Source of the DNA: Desulfobacteraceae bacterium
Lineage (GTDB): Bacteria > Desulfobacterota > Desulfobacteria > Desulfobacterales > Desulfosalsimonadaceae
DNA length: 40,443 nt
Direction: 5' to 3'
Assembly: GCA_003597945.1 (NCBI GenBank)
Contig: QZJS01000081.1
Span: 1-40,443, forward strand
The notes beneath the pieces are model-generated. The model was not told the origin of the DNA. It worked only from the letters and a program-made list of their open reading frames with translations, and searched no databases. The position numbers were made by a program, and so were the translations under genes. Shown piece by piece: positions 8,233 through 16,886 of this stretch; the stretch's first letter is position 1, and the number at the start of each line of letters is the position of its first letter.

Positions 8233-9259
8233 AACCATCACCCCCGGCATTGCGGTGGGGGTGATCGGGGCCGGCTCTTGGGGAACAGCCATTGCGGGCC
8301 TGCTGGCCGGCCAAGGCTATAGCGTTGATCTCTGGGCCTTTGAGAAGGAAGTCATTGAAAGCATTGAAACCCTCAGGGAGAACACGCTGTTTCTCCCCGG
8401 GATTCACCTTCCCGAGGGGATCGCGCCGTCTGATGATATCGGCCGCGTGGCTGCCGGAAAAGACCTGGTGGTCATTGTGGTGCCTTCCCATTTTGTGCGG
8501 GAGGTTTCCCTCCGGGCCGCGTCCTACCTGCCCGGCGATGCCGTGTTGGTATCCGCGTCCAAGGGGATCGAGAACAAAACCCATCTGACCATGACCGGTA
8601 TTTTACAGGAAACCCTGCCGGAATCATTTGCCTCCCGGCTGGCGGTGTTGTCCGGCCCGAGCTTTGCCCGGGAGGTGGCCGCAAAAGCCCCCACCGTGGT
8701 GACGGTCGCGGCGGCTGATCCGGAAGTGGCGGCATTTGTTCAGCATGTTTTCGCCACCCCCCATTTTCGGGTGTATACCAATACGGACGTGATCGGCGTT
8801 GAACTGGGCGGGGCCGTCAAGAACGTCATCGCCATTGCTTCGGGAATCGTCGACGGTCTCGGCCTCGGGCTCAATGCACGGGCCGCCCTGATCACCCGGG
8901 GCCTGACGGAAATCCGGCGTCTCGGCATTGCCATGGGCGCCAACCCGCACACCTTTTCCGGCCTTGCCGGCATGGGCGACCTGGTGCTGACCTGCACCGG
9001 CGCCCTGAGCCGGAATCACACCGTGGGATATCGCATCGGCCAGGGCAAGCAGCTTTCCGAGATCCTGTCGGAAATGAAAATGGTGGCCGAAGGCGTGAAA
9101 ACAGCCAAATCAGTGTACAATCTTTCCCGCAAACGCGGGGTGGAAATGCCGATTTCCCATGCCGTGTATCAGGTCCTCTACGAGGGCCTTCCGCCCGCGG
9201 AAGCCGTGTTTCAATTGATGACCCGGGACCTTAAAGACGAAATGGATGATTTCACATAG
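8207..9259 (+). CDS. gpsA: NAD(P)+-dependent glycerol-3-phosphate dehydrogenase
   Basis: This enzyme reduces dihydroxyacetone phosphate to sn-glycerol 3-phosphate, the backbone of phospholipids. The N-terminal Rossmann motif is [11 protein letters not shown] (18-28). SASKGIEN carries Lys118, [11 protein letters not shown] the substrate loop (148-158), and [12 protein letters not shown] the catalytic Lys204. The product is 350 residues from the ATG at 8207. I chose it because AAAAGG lies directly upstream; a second ATG follows at 8210, and a TTG at 8192 has no binding site. The gene overlaps the end of gyrA by 26 bases and is followed after 13 bases by radC. Confidence 0.95.
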   Translation: MMSHRKKNKTITPGIAVGVIGAGSWGTAIAGLLAGQGYSVDLWAFEKEVIESIETLRENTLFLPGIHLPEGIAPSDDIGRVAAGKDLVVIVVPSHFVREVSLRAASYLPGDAVLVSASKGIENKTHLTMTGILQETLPESFASRLAVLSGPSFAREVAAKAPTVVTVAAADPEVAAFVQHVFATPHFRVYTNTDVIGVELGGAVKNVIAIASGIVDGLGLGLNARAALITRGLTEIRRLGIAMGANPHTFSGLAGMGDLVLTCTGALSRNHTVGYRIGQGKQLSEILSEMKMVAEGVKTAKSVYNLSRKRGVEMPISHAVYQVLYEGLPPAEAVFQLMTRDLKDEMDDFT

Positions 9260-9272
9260 GAACGGACTTGTT

Positions 9273-10019
9273 ATGACCAAAGCGCCGCCGCACAAGGGAG
9301 AAGGGCACCGGGGCCGGCTGCGGGACAAGTTCCTGGAATCCGGGTTGAGCGGTTTCCATGATTACGAGGTGGTGGAGCTGCTGCTGACCTTGGGCACGCC
9401 CCGAAAAGACTGCAAGGACGCCGCAAAGGCCGCCCTGAAGAAATTTAAGACCCTGCCCGCTGTCCTGGAAGCTTCGGCCGCGGATTTAGCCGATGTGGAC
9501 GGGATCGGTCCCAAAAACATGTTCGGCATCAAGCTGATCAAGGCCGTGGCCGACCGGTATCTGGAAAAAAAGGTGGTGCGCCGGGACCCCTTAAACAATT
9601 CCCAGGCCCTCTACGATTACCTTTATCACAGTCTGGGGTCCAATGAGCGGGAATGCTTCCGGGTGCTCTTCCTGGACGCAAAAAACCGGGTGATCGCCTC
9701 CGAAGATCTTTTTCAGGGTACCCTGACCGCCAGCGCCGTCTATCCCCGGGAAGTGGTGCGCGCGGCCATCGGACACAAGGCCGCGGCCCTTATATTTGCT
9801 CACAACCATCCTTCAGGCGATCCGGACCCTTCCCCGGCGGATGTTGCCGTGACCCGGCAGCTGGTCTTTGCCTGCCTGACCATGGGAATCACCGTGCATG
9901 AGCACCTGGTGGTGGGCCACAACCGGTATTTCAGTTTTGCCGATCACGGGTATATCAGTGAGATGAATCGCGAATTCCGTCAATCCGAAATTCGGAGGAC
10001 ATCGGTCAATGAACCATGA
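9273..10019 (+). CDS. radC: RadC-family JAB-domain protein
   Basis: This is a 248-residue protein with the RadC layout. An N-terminal UPF0758 region is followed by a helix-hairpin-helix at about residues 74-84 (VDGIGPKNMFG) and a C-terminal JAB/MPN metalloprotease-like domain. The metal motif HNHPSGD is at 177-183 with Asp190 completing HxHx7-10D; a partner Glu lies in the preceding NERECFR segment. The family was named for DNA repair, but the original radC phenotype has been disputed and its real role is unclear. The ATG at 9273 was preferred over an upstream in-frame codon because GGAAC/GGAC lies close by and the family begins with a basic HRGRLRDKF block. It overlaps the next gene by 11 bases. 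Confidence 0.9.
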   Translation: MTKAPPHKGEGHRGRLRDKFLESGLSGFHDYEVVELLLTLGTPRKDCKDAAKAALKKFKTLPAVLEASAADLADVDGIGPKNMFGIKLIKAVADRYLEKKVVRRDPLNNSQALYDYLYHSLGSNERECFRVLFLDAKNRVIASEDLFQGTLTASAVYPREVVRAAIGHKAAALIFAHNHPSGDPDPSPADVAVTRQLVFACLTMGITVHEHLVVGHNRYFSFADHGYISEMNREFRQSEIRRTSVNEP

Positions 10020-10299
10020 TCCGGGCCATCGGCCGTCTTGTTTCGGAGATTTGGCAGTGGTGTTTCCGCCATCTGAAAACGGTCTTCGCGCCTCCCCCGA
10101 AACCTGCCTGGCCTGCGGGCACAAAACCGAATGCTTAAAAACCGCCATGGCCCGTGAAAGCGGGTTGCGGGTCCAGGAGGAAATGGTGACCCGGGCTTAT
10201 CAATCCGGTGTGATCGGGTTTTTCGAGCGCTGGTCCCGGAAAAAACAGCTCCATCAAAAAAAAAGAAAATTTAATAAATTAAGGAGTATACCGCCATGA
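10009..10299 (+). CDS. Small cysteine-cluster protein, unknown
   Basis: This 96-residue protein is not recognised. It contains a compact cluster [11 protein letters not shown] (Cys-x2-Cys-x5-Cys) near residues 33-43 plus one earlier Cys, which could bind zinc or an iron-sulfur group. The C-terminus is strongly basic ([14 protein letters not shown]), suggesting nucleic acid or ribosome contact. GGAGG lies ten bases before its ATG. It overlaps the radC end by 11 bases, and its stop overlaps the pgk start by four bases (ATGA). It is therefore translated between the two and probably depends on the same transcript. Confidence 0.65.
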   Translation: MNHDPGHRPSCFGDLAVVFPPSENGLRASPETCLACGHKTECLKTAMARESGLRVQEEMVTRAYQSGVIGFFERWSRKKQLHQKKRKFNKLRSIPP

Positions 10300-11489
10300 A
10301 ATCCGTCAGGGAAATGGACGTGACAGAAAAAAAAGTGCTGGTACGGGTCGATTTCAACGTGCCCCTGGATGAACAGCGAAACATCACCGACGACACCCGG
10401 ATTCAGGCGGTGCTGCCGACCTTGAAATACCTACTGGAGCATAACGGCGCCCTGATTCTCATGTCGCATATGGGCCGGCCCAAGGGGGCGCCCGCGGCAA
10501 AATATTCCCTGGCGCCGGTGGCCGCGCGGCTGGGGCAACTGCTTGAAAAAGAAGTTGTCATGGCCCCGGACTGCATCGGGCCGGAAGTCAAACAGATGGC
10601 GGATTCGCTCTCTCCCGGCCAGGTCCTTCTTCTGGAAAATCTGCGCTTCCACCCGGAAGAGGAGAAAAACGGCGATGAATTTGCAAGAGAACTCGGTAAG
10701 TTATGCGATATCTACATCAATGACGCCTTTGCCGTAAGCCACCGGAAACACGCATCCGTGGACGCGGTCACAAAATATGCGCCGCAATGCGGGGCCGGGT
10801 TTCTGCTGGCCGATGAACTCAAATATTTCAATCAGGCCATGGAAAATCCGCGCCGGCCCCTGGCGGCCGTCGTGGGCGGGGCCAAGGTGTCGAGCAAGCT
10901 CGGTGCGTTAAAGAACATGATGGCCCGGGTGGACAAGTTCATCATCGGCGGGGCCATGGCCAACACATTTTTAAAGCACCAGGGCCTTGAACTGGGAAAG
11001 TCCCTTGTGGAAGCCGATCTGGTGGCCGAAGCCGGCGAGATCATGAAGCAGGCAAACGAAAAAGGGGTCAGATTCTATCTGCCGGTGGACGCGGTGGTGG
11101 CGGATCGGCCGGAGCCGGACGCAACGGTTAAAATCGTTCCCGTGCAGGAGATCCCCAAAGACTGGATGGTATTAGATATCGGTCCGGCCACGTCCCTTCT
11201 TTTTTCCCAGGTTCTCCATGACGCCAAAACCATTGTCTGGAACGGCCCCATGGGTTTGTTTGAGATGGATGCCTACAGCCGGGGGACCATGGCCATGGTC
11301 AACAGTGTGGTCAATGCCCATGCCCTGACCATCGTCGGCGGCGGGGACACGGTGGTGGCCGTTGAGGCGTCGGGACTGAGCGACCGGATTTCTTATATTT
11401 CCACCGGCGGCGGCGCTTTTCTGCATCTGATGGAAGGCAAGGTCCTGCCGGGGGTCGCCGCACTGGAGCGATCCGCTGAAGCGGCATAG
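10296..11489 (+). CDS. pgk: Phosphoglycerate kinase
   Basis: This is a 397-residue glycolytic enzyme that transfers phosphate from 1,3-bisphosphoglycerate to ADP, reversibly in gluconeogenesis. RVDFNVP at 17-23 and SHMGRPKG at 57-64 bind the triose substrate; VGGAKVSSK and the late GGGDT at 348-352 belong to the nucleotide-binding domain. Length is standard. The start has AAGGAG upstream and shares ATGA with the stop of the small cysteine protein. No gap or tpi gene is adjacent. Confidence 0.97.
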   Translation: MKSVREMDVTEKKVLVRVDFNVPLDEQRNITDDTRIQAVLPTLKYLLEHNGALILMSHMGRPKGAPAAKYSLAPVAARLGQLLEKEVVMAPDCIGPEVKQMADSLSPGQVLLLENLRFHPEEEKNGDEFARELGKLCDIYINDAFAVSHRKHASVDAVTKYAPQCGAGFLLADELKYFNQAMENPRRPLAAVVGGAKVSSKLGALKNMMARVDKFIIGGAMANTFLKHQGLELGKSLVEADLVAEAGEIMKQANEKGVRFYLPVDAVVADRPEPDATVKIVPVQEIPKDWMVLDIGPATSLLFSQVLHDAKTIVWNGPMGLFEMDAYSRGTMAMVNSVVNAHALTIVGGGDTVVAVEASGLSDRISYISTGGGAFLHLMEGKVLPGVAALERSAEAA

Positions 11490-11532
11490 CCGTTTCTTGC
11501 TTTTTGGACAGGGTTTACGGGATAAGTCATTA

Positions 11533-12231
11533 ATGCCTGAAAAAAAATCGAAGGCGGGCCGTTATGTGCTCCTGGCGCTGCTGGCGGCGGGATGCATCAC
11601 CGGCGTTTTCCTGGCGCTCGATCCCCTCCTGAAATTTTATACTATCCTTACGGACCGGGAAAGTATTCAGCAATTTATCGAATCCTGGGACGCGGCTGTG
11701 CCGTTTGTTTTTATCCTGCTTCAGGTGCTTCAGGTGGTCCTTGCGCCCGTGCCGGGTGAAATCAGCGGGTTGATCGGCGGCTATCTGTTCGGTACCCTGC
11801 CGGGATTCATCTATTCCAGCATCGGGCTGACCCTGGGATCGGCCATTAATTTCTGGGTCGGCCGGCTGCTGGGAAAAAAATGGATACGCAGATGGATACC
11901 GGCGGCCCAGCGGGAGAAAATGGATCTATTCGTGGCCCGACAGGGTGTCGTCGTTTTATTGATTTTTTTTATTTTTCCTGGATTCCCCAAGGATTATCTC
12001 TGTTTTTTTCTGGGAGTGACCCGGCTGCCCTTTAATCTGTTCATCCTTCTGGCGGGTCTCGGCAGGGTCCCGGGCACCCTTTTGCTGAGTCTTCAGGGGG
12101 ATGCGCTGTTTGATCGAAAGTACGGTATCTATGTAGCAACACTTGCAGCCAGCATGGTTATTGTGGGACTGGCCGTCTACTTCCGGGAGGCGATTTACCG
12201 GTGGGCCGAAAGAGCCAACAATGGATCATGA
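11533..12231 (+). CDS. TVP38/TMEM64-family membrane protein
   Basis: This inner-membrane protein of about 232 residues belongs to the SNARE-associated (PF09335, DedA-superfamily) group. Several hydrophobic helices surround the family core: PVPGEISGLIGGYLFG, then SAINFWVGRLLGKKW, then FIFPGFPKDYLCFFLGVTRLP. Proteins of this superfamily are linked to lipid movement across the membrane and to membrane-potential homeostasis; the substrate here is unknown. The ATG at 11533 (MPEKKSK) gives a normal short basic N-terminus before the first helix and is preferred to an upstream TTG. It follows pgk by 43 bases. Confidence 0.85.
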   Translation: MPEKKSKAGRYVLLALLAAGCITGVFLALDPLLKFYTILTDRESIQQFIESWDAAVPFVFILLQVLQVVLAPVPGEISGLIGGYLFGTLPGFIYSSIGLTLGSAINFWVGRLLGKKWIRRWIPAAQREKMDLFVARQGVVVLLIFFIFPGFPKDYLCFFLGVTRLPFNLFILLAGLGRVPGTLLLSLQGDALFDRKYGIYVATLAASMVIVGLAVYFREAIYRWAERANNGS

Positions 12232-12241
12232 ATTATTCCGG

Positions 12242-12270
12242 TTGACTATTGTTCTAAAAAATGGTAGACA
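12242..12270 (+). promoter_or_regulatory. Candidate promoter upstream of the 12316 gene
   Basis: TTGACT (12242-12247), a 17-bp spacer and TAGACA (12265-12270) precede the gene by about 45 bases. The -35 is good and the -10 weak. The 84-bp gap after the TVP38 gene is AT-richer than the flanking genes, in keeping with a new transcript start. Confidence 0.4.
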
Positions 12271-12315
12271 CCCGTATAGTCCGTTATTAACCATCAAAGC
12301 TATTCGGAGTGCGAA

Positions 12316-13377
12316 TTGTATTGGCGACACAGGGACGACTTAAGTCTTTCGGACCGGCTCAGGAGATCGTATTATAATTTACTGCGTGACGATCTGGATC
12401 AGTTTCTCATCGAAAAAGCGCTGGTGGAATCCTTTGCTAATTTCGGCGCCCGCAATCAACCCTACCCCTTTGTGGAACGCCGCGAATTAAAGCCCCGGGC
12501 GCTGATTCCAAAAATCGAATATGAATGTCAGAATTCCTTTCTGGTGATATTTTTTGAAGATATCATTCCCGATATGCACAAAAAATATATCCGGTTTTAC
12601 AACAGCAACAAGATAACCAAAACCAATCTGTTAAGATCCGGGACCCTGCCCCTGGACGCATCCTTTGAGCGCACCCAGAAATGCCTGGAAGCGGCCCACT
12701 TCAATAATTTTTTAAATGAACTGCTCCCGGTGGATTACGCCCTGCTGATTCAGTATGATCCCGTGAAGGTGGAAGGCCGGAACCGTTATTGCATGACCCA
12801 TTTTCATGTCCGCGTCGACTGGCCCATCGCCGATGCGGCTGAAGACCTGGCGCGTTATCTGCGCTATGTTTCCAAGGACCTTTATGAGAAAGGGGAAAAA
12901 TACGCGGAAGACCTTCAGAAGAAATTTTTTGAGTATCACTGTCTCCCCGACATGATCGGCGGGCGCCGAACCGCAGCCATCGTCGCCTCCCAGTATCTGC
13001 GGCGGATCCCCTACATATCCACCGTGTATGCCGCCAGCAGTGAAGCCCGGGCCTTGATGCGCTACAGCGAACAGGGCACGTCAAAAACCGTACTGATGAA
13101 GCTCAGCAAAAAAGAAATCAGCGCGGCTGCGGAAAATCATGCCATTTCCGTGACGGAATTCCGGCGGCATTATATGATCGCCAAGGCGGGACAGGGAGGG
13201 GTTTTTATTTTTCAGACACGCTATGCACTCACCCAGCACGCGCTTCCGCCGGAAGACGGCAAACTTCGGGAGGTCAAACCTGAAAATTTCTGGGTGACCG
13301 TCGAACAGCAGTTGATCCTGCCCAAGCCCGGCACGTGGGCGTATCCGCCGTTGAGGTGCAATCTGATCTATACTTGA
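12316..13377 (+). CDS. Conserved-looking protein of unknown function (TTG start)
   Basis: This 353-residue protein is not recognised. It has no signal peptide or membrane segment and reads as a mixed alpha/beta cytoplasmic protein. Visible landmarks are an acidic-aromatic start (LRRSYYNLLRDDLDQF), a strand-rich stretch FLVIFFEDIIPDMHKKYIRF, NRYCMTHFHVRVDWPI near residue 160, a charged helix (SKDLYEKGEKYAEDLQKKF), and a final segment ending PPLRCNLIYT. The start is a TTG at 12316 preceded by CGGAG at a six-base spacing; no better in-frame start exists after the stop at 12277. Codon use resembles the neighbours, so it is not an obvious recent arrival. It converges on the N-acetyltransferase gene with only 7 bases between. 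Confidence 0.7.
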   Translation: MYWRHRDDLSLSDRLRRSYYNLLRDDLDQFLIEKALVESFANFGARNQPYPFVERRELKPRALIPKIEYECQNSFLVIFFEDIIPDMHKKYIRFYNSNKITKTNLLRSGTLPLDASFERTQKCLEAAHFNNFLNELLPVDYALLIQYDPVKVEGRNRYCMTHFHVRVDWPIADAAEDLARYLRYVSKDLYEKGEKYAEDLQKKFFEYHCLPDMIGGRRTAAIVASQYLRRIPYISTVYAASSEARALMRYSEQGTSKTVLMKLSKKEISAAAENHAISVTEFRRHYMIAKAGQGGVFIFQTRYALTQHALPPEDGKLREVKPENFWVTVEQQLILPKPGTWAYPPLRCNLIYT

Positions 13378-13384
13378 TCGGGCT

Positions 13385-13843
13385 TCAATCAAGTTCCTTG
13401 AGCATGGCGGTTTCATCACAGTCCGGGAATTTCACGCAATGGATGCAGTCCGCCCATATTTTGATGGGAAGATCGGATTTGTCGATTTCGATAAACCCGA
13501 ATTTCTTAAAAAAACCGGGTTTGTAGGTCAGGGTAAAGAGTTTTTTGATTTTGTATTTCCGGGCTTCTTCAAACGCGGTCTCCAGCAGTTTCGTCCCGAT
13601 GTCCTGTCCGAACCGGTCTTCATTAACGGCCAGGGACCGGATTTCCGCCAGATCCTCCCAGCAGAATTGCAGGGCGCAACACCCGAGAATGGCGCCGTTT
13701 TCGGGTTCGACATAGACGATAAAATCCCGGACATGGTCATAAAGGCGGCTTAAAGGCCGGGGCAGCAGCTCGCCCTTTGCCCCGAAATATTTCAGCAGGG
13801 CATGAATGGTTTTGATATCATCTATGGTTGCTTTACGGATCAT
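13385..13843 (-). CDS. Short GNAT N-acetyltransferase (stand-alone N-acetylglutamate synthase type)
   Basis: This is a 152-residue GNAT enzyme closely matching the single-domain ArgA-like group, which makes N-acetylglutamate for arginine synthesis. Characteristic stretches are GELLPRPLSRLYDHVRDF (substrate side), WEDLAEIRSLAV (core strand), FGQDIGTKLLE (acetyl-CoA P-loop), FTLTYKPGFFKKFGF, and a Cys-rich end IWADCIHCVKFPDCDE. The ATG at 13843 (MIRKAT) matches the usual N-terminus of the group; an in-frame TTG at 13879 is less likely. It lies 75 bases downstream of the PBP gene on the same strand. No other arg gene is in the window, so the substrate is inferred from similarity. Confidence 0.82.
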   Translation of the reverse strand: MIRKATIDDIKTIHALLKYFGAKGELLPRPLSRLYDHVRDFIVYVEPENGAILGCCALQFCWEDLAEIRSLAVNEDRFGQDIGTKLLETAFEEARKYKIKKLFTLTYKPGFFKKFGFIEIDKSDLPIKIWADCIHCVKFPDCDETAMLKELD

Positions 13844-13918
13844 AGGCGCGTTTTTAACCCCGCTGTTTCGTAAAATCAAGAAAACAATTGATTCCAGGCG
13901 CTAAAAAGCCCGATTTCA

Positions 13919-15856
13919 TCAATGTGGCGCGTTCTCCCGGCGGAAAAAAGTCCGGACCCCGCCGGCGTCTTTGTTCGCGGGCGCGCCGGTCTTCGGGTCC
14001 ATCGTCAGAATCACGATGTCGTCGGGAATATCAAAATGCCGGTACGGCAGGGTTTTATGGGCCAGTTCCATGAAATCCGTCCAGATGGGCAGGGCCGCCC
14101 GGGAACCGGTTTCAAGAGGTCCCAGTGAGGTGGCGTCATCGCACCCCACCCAGACCCCGGCGGCGATTGACGGGGAAAAACCGACAAACCAGGCATCCCG
14201 GCTTCCATTGGTGGTGCCGGTTTTGCCGGCCAAAGGAAAGGGCAGATGCCGCGCTCTTCCGCCGGTGCCCTCCTGAATGACCCCTTCCAGCATGTTGGTC
14301 ATGATGGCCGCGCCCTGACGCGACATGGCGATCCATTTTTCCACGGCGGGTTTCCATACGGTCTGCCCGGCGGCATCGGTCACCTCGACGACGGCGCCGG
14401 GCCGGATGCCGGTGCCCGCGTTGGCAAAGACAGCATAAGCGGCGGTCAGTTCCATAACCGTTACCTCCGATGTTCCCAGGGCCAGGGAGAGGTACGGGGT
14501 AAGTTCGGATTGGATTCCCAGATTCCGGGCAAAGGCGGCCACGCCGGCCGGTCCCAGTTTTTCAATGAGCCGCACTGCCGGAATGTTCAGAGAAAAGGCA
14601 AGAGCCTGCCTCAGGGTAATATCCCCCTGATAGGTTTTGGAAAAATTTTCCGGTCGCCAGATGTCTCCCTTTGCCGGTCCGGGAAAAGCGATGGGCGCAT
14701 CGAGAATGCGCATGCCCTGGTGAAATCCTTTTTCAATGGCAAAGGCATAGACGATGGGCTTGAATGCTGATCCCGGCTGGCGCCGGGCGTCCACCGCCCG
14801 GTTGAAGACGCTTCGGTGATGATCGGCGCCACCGGCCATGGCCAGAATGCCGCCGGTCCGGACATCCATGGCGATGATCGCGCCCTGGGGATCGGGTCCG
14901 GTAATATGGTTTGCCCGCCGGCGGTCCGCAATTTCAGTGATTCCTTTTTCCAGTGCCTGCTCGGCGAACTCCTGAAGCTGATGGGATAGGGTGGTTTTTA
15001 TGGTCAACCCTCCCCGGTATAACCTGTCCGGCCCGATTTCGGCTTCCAGAATTTTCTTGATATAATCCACAAAATAGGGCGCTTCTGATGTTTTTTGCCG
15101 TTTGGCGGCGATATAGGGGGAGGCAATGGCGCCGTCATACTGGTCATGGGTGATGGCGCCGACGGCCAGCATCTGGCGTAGCACGATATTGCGTCGCGTG
15201 ACTGCCAGATGAGGGTTGACCAGGGGTGAGAACACGGACGGGGCCTTGGGCATGGCCGCGATCAGGGCGCATTCCGAAAGATTGAGTTCGCGGACGGATT
15301 TGGCAAAAAATATCCGGGCCGCGGCCTCAACACCGTAAGCACCGCTTCCGAAATAGACCTGGTTGAGATAGAGGGTCAGGATTTCATCTTTTGTATACCG
15401 GCGTTCCAGTTGAAGGGATAAAACAGCCTCTTTGAGTTTTCTGGTGATGGTTTTTTCCGATGTCAGGAAAAGGGTTTTGGCGAGCTGCTGGGTGATGGTG
15501 CTGGCCCCTTCCACAAATTCACCGGCCATGATATCCCGCATCAGGGCCCGGGCGATTCCTTTGATGTCAATGCCGATGTGGGTATGAAACTGCCGATCCT
15601 CCGTGGCGATCAGCGCCTCCCGGAGATGCGCCGGGATCTGGTCAAGGGGAACCGGGTCTCGTTTATCCCGGTAAAGTTCGGCCAGCAGAACGTTATCCGC
15701 GGAATAAACACGGGTAATTGCCGAAGGCGTATAGGATTCCAGCGCCCGGATCTGGGGCAGATCCCGGACCAGGTAAAACACCGTGCCCATGATGCCGCCG
15801 CATACCGTTGCCACAAAGGCAAAGAAAATGCCGAGAAAAATTTGTTTTTTTCTCAT
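13919..15856 (-). CDS. mrcA: Penicillin-binding protein 1A (bifunctional class A PBP)
   Basis: This is a 645-residue peptidoglycan synthase anchored by one N-terminal helix (about residues 7-29). The glycosyltransferase domain has ATEDRQFHTHIGID with catalytic Glu86 and EGASTITQQLAK (116-127). The transpeptidase domain has the serine active site SAFK (Ser363, Lys366), SLN (422-424) and KTGT (545-548). It builds glycan strands and cross-links them in the periplasm. It is somewhat shorter than E. coli PBP1A because the domain inserted between the two catalytic domains is small. It is divergent from the tRNA gene, with a 92-bp gap. Confidence 0.95.
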   Translation of the reverse strand: MRKKQIFLGIFFAFVATVCGGIMGTVFYLVRDLPQIRALESYTPSAITRVYSADNVLLAELYRDKRDPVPLDQIPAHLREALIATEDRQFHTHIGIDIKGIARALMRDIMAGEFVEGASTITQQLAKTLFLTSEKTITRKLKEAVLSLQLERRYTKDEILTLYLNQVYFGSGAYGVEAAARIFFAKSVRELNLSECALIAAMPKAPSVFSPLVNPHLAVTRRNIVLRQMLAVGAITHDQYDGAIASPYIAAKRQKTSEAPYFVDYIKKILEAEIGPDRLYRGGLTIKTTLSHQLQEFAEQALEKGITEIADRRRANHITGPDPQGAIIAMDVRTGGILAMAGGADHHRSVFNRAVDARRQPGSAFKPIVYAFAIEKGFHQGMRILDAPIAFPGPAKGDIWRPENFSKTYQGDITLRQALAFSLNIPAVRLIEKLGPAGVAAFARNLGIQSELTPYLSLALGTSEVTVMELTAAYAVFANAGTGIRPGAVVEVTDAAGQTVWKPAVEKWIAMSRQGAAIMTNMLEGVIQEGTGGRARHLPFPLAGKTGTTNGSRDAWFVGFSPSIAAGVWVGCDDATSLGPLETGSRAALPIWTDFMELAHKTLPYRHFDIPDDIVILTMDPKTGAPANKDAGGVRTFFRRENAPH

Positions 15857-15900
15857 AGATATCAGATTGTTGAATTATTAAGCTATGTTTGTTATTTTTC

Positions 15901-15928
15901 TTGACACTAAAACCGTTTTGATGATAAC
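15901..15928 (+). promoter_or_regulatory. Promoter for the tRNA-Val gene
   Basis: TTGACA (15901-15906) is followed after a 16-bp spacer by GATAAC (15923-15928), which would start transcription near 15935, just before the tRNA. The -35 is perfect; the -10 matches at four of six positions. Confidence 0.55.
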
Positions 15929-15948
15929 ACACCTGCATCAATAAAAAC

Positions 15949-16025
15949 AGGCGCGTAGCTCAGTTGGTTAGAGCGCTACCCCGACACGGTAGAGGTCGTT
16001 GGTTCGACTCCAATCGCGCCTACCA
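15949..16025 (+). tRNA. tRNA-Val (anticodon GAC)
   Basis: The acceptor stem AGGCGCG (15949-15955) pairs with CGCGCCT (16015-16021), followed by A and an encoded CCA. The D arm begins GCTCAGTTGG. The anticodon arm is CTACC-CCGACAC-GGTAG, giving anticodon GAC, which reads GUC/GUU valine codons. The T arm contains GGTTCGA. It has its own promoter and terminator and so appears to be a single-gene transcript. Confidence 0.95.
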
Positions 16026-16033
16026 TAAAAATA

Positions 16034-16067
16034 AAGGACTTAAGAGTTCGCCTCTAAGTCCTTTTTT
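16034..16067 (+). terminator. Rho-independent terminator of tRNA-Val
   Basis: AAGGACTTA (16034-16042) pairs perfectly with TAAGTCCTT (16055-16063), extended by GAG/CTC around a short TTCGC loop, and followed by a T run to 16067. It begins nine bases after the tRNA CCA end. Confidence 0.9.
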
Positions 16068-16113
16068 GTTTCCGCCCCGGAAAAGGGTTTTTCAACAGCC
16101 AATGAAATCAGAA

Positions 16114-16419
16114 TCAAATTAGTGCGGTTATTCCTTTTCTTTCCATGATGTCCAGCAGCTTTTTTGATGCGCCCGCAGGCTTTTTGTTCCCCTGTTCCCA
16201 TTTTTGAACGGTTGAAGGACTGATATTAAAAAGGCTGGCAAGCGCTGCCTGGCTCAACTTGAATTTTTTCCTTATAGAAATAATGTTCTCAGGGGTGTAT
16301 TCCTGAACCTCGGGAACGCAGAGATTTTCGATATTTCTCATTGTAATATCATATAGTAAGCCATTTTTATGCAGATCTCTGACTGTCTCCGTAATAGATG
16401 CGGCATTGGATTTTCTCAT
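16114..16419 (-). CDS. HigA-type XRE antitoxin (intact)
   Basis: This is a 101-residue antitoxin-like regulator. An N-terminal stretch (residues 1-45) is followed by a classical XRE helix-turn-helix at about 55-78 (LSQAALASLFNISPSTVQKW), the arrangement of HigA partners of RelE-like toxins. GAGG lies eight bases before its ATG at 16419. The gene directly upstream is a shortened HigB-like toxin, so this antitoxin now seems to lack a working partner here. It may still repress the locus or neutralise a related toxin elsewhere. It is AT-richer than the chromosomal neighbours. Confidence 0.82.
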   Translation of the reverse strand: MRKSNAASITETVRDLHKNGLLYDITMRNIENLCVPEVQEYTPENIISIRKKFKLSQAALASLFNISPSTVQKWEQGNKKPAGASKKLLDIMERKGITALI

Positions 16420-16440
16420 GATTTTACCTCAATTAAATCT

Positions 16441-16632
16441 TTATTTTTTATAGCAAAGAATTGTTCGTTCGCCGCCACCCTTGCCTTGGTCCTCGAGATG
16501 GATTCTCTTTTTATAGAGGTTTCCCCCAAGGTTTGCCTCAAAGTTCCCGGCTGCCAATTCAGCAAATGCAATGGCAAGCTCACGCTTCGGAATTTTCTGT
16601 TTGGCCGCCCATTTTGAAAAATGTGTTGTCAT
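16441..16632 (-). pseudogene. Truncated HigB/RelE-like toxin
   Basis: The 63-residue product begins with the recognisable N-terminal half of a HigB/RelE-like toxin: a KWAAKQKIPKRELAIAFAEL helix, then LGGNLYKKRI and GKGGGERTILCY. It then stops (TAA, 16443-16441), whereas complete members run about 40-45 residues further through a GFAK-type strand needed for ribosome-dependent RNA cleavage. Just past the break, the shifted frame reads NKDLIEVKS and ends in a TGA overlapping the antitoxin ATG (ATGA, 16419-16416). This looks like the original coupled toxin end. Internal deletion plus frameshift is therefore the likeliest history. Upstream, 16633-16886 holds AT-rich DNA with no gene seen. Confidence 0.7.
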
Positions 16633-16886
16633 CAGCTTTTTCGTTATAACCTAATATGGCACCTGGTGATATATTTTCAAGCAAATATTTTTTGACTGCC
16701 AGATAATGGCTAAGTTTTTTCCTGTGAGGGATTTGTCAATCTTTCAGTATTGCAAAAAATTTCACCAGTACACCTTGTCGATAACTTCGACACCATTCCC
16801 TGTTATTGAGGTATACAAGATAAGGGAGTAATATTGAAAATTTTTGTTTAACCTAAAATGTCAGTGAACGAAGCTTCCAATTCCAT

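Noticed and set aside
6817..8292. 491-codon open frame on the minus strand opposite gyrA and the gpsA start
   Set aside because: It is a by-product of GC-rich third positions in gyrA; its translation is low-complexity (Gly, His, Gln rich) with no family motif.
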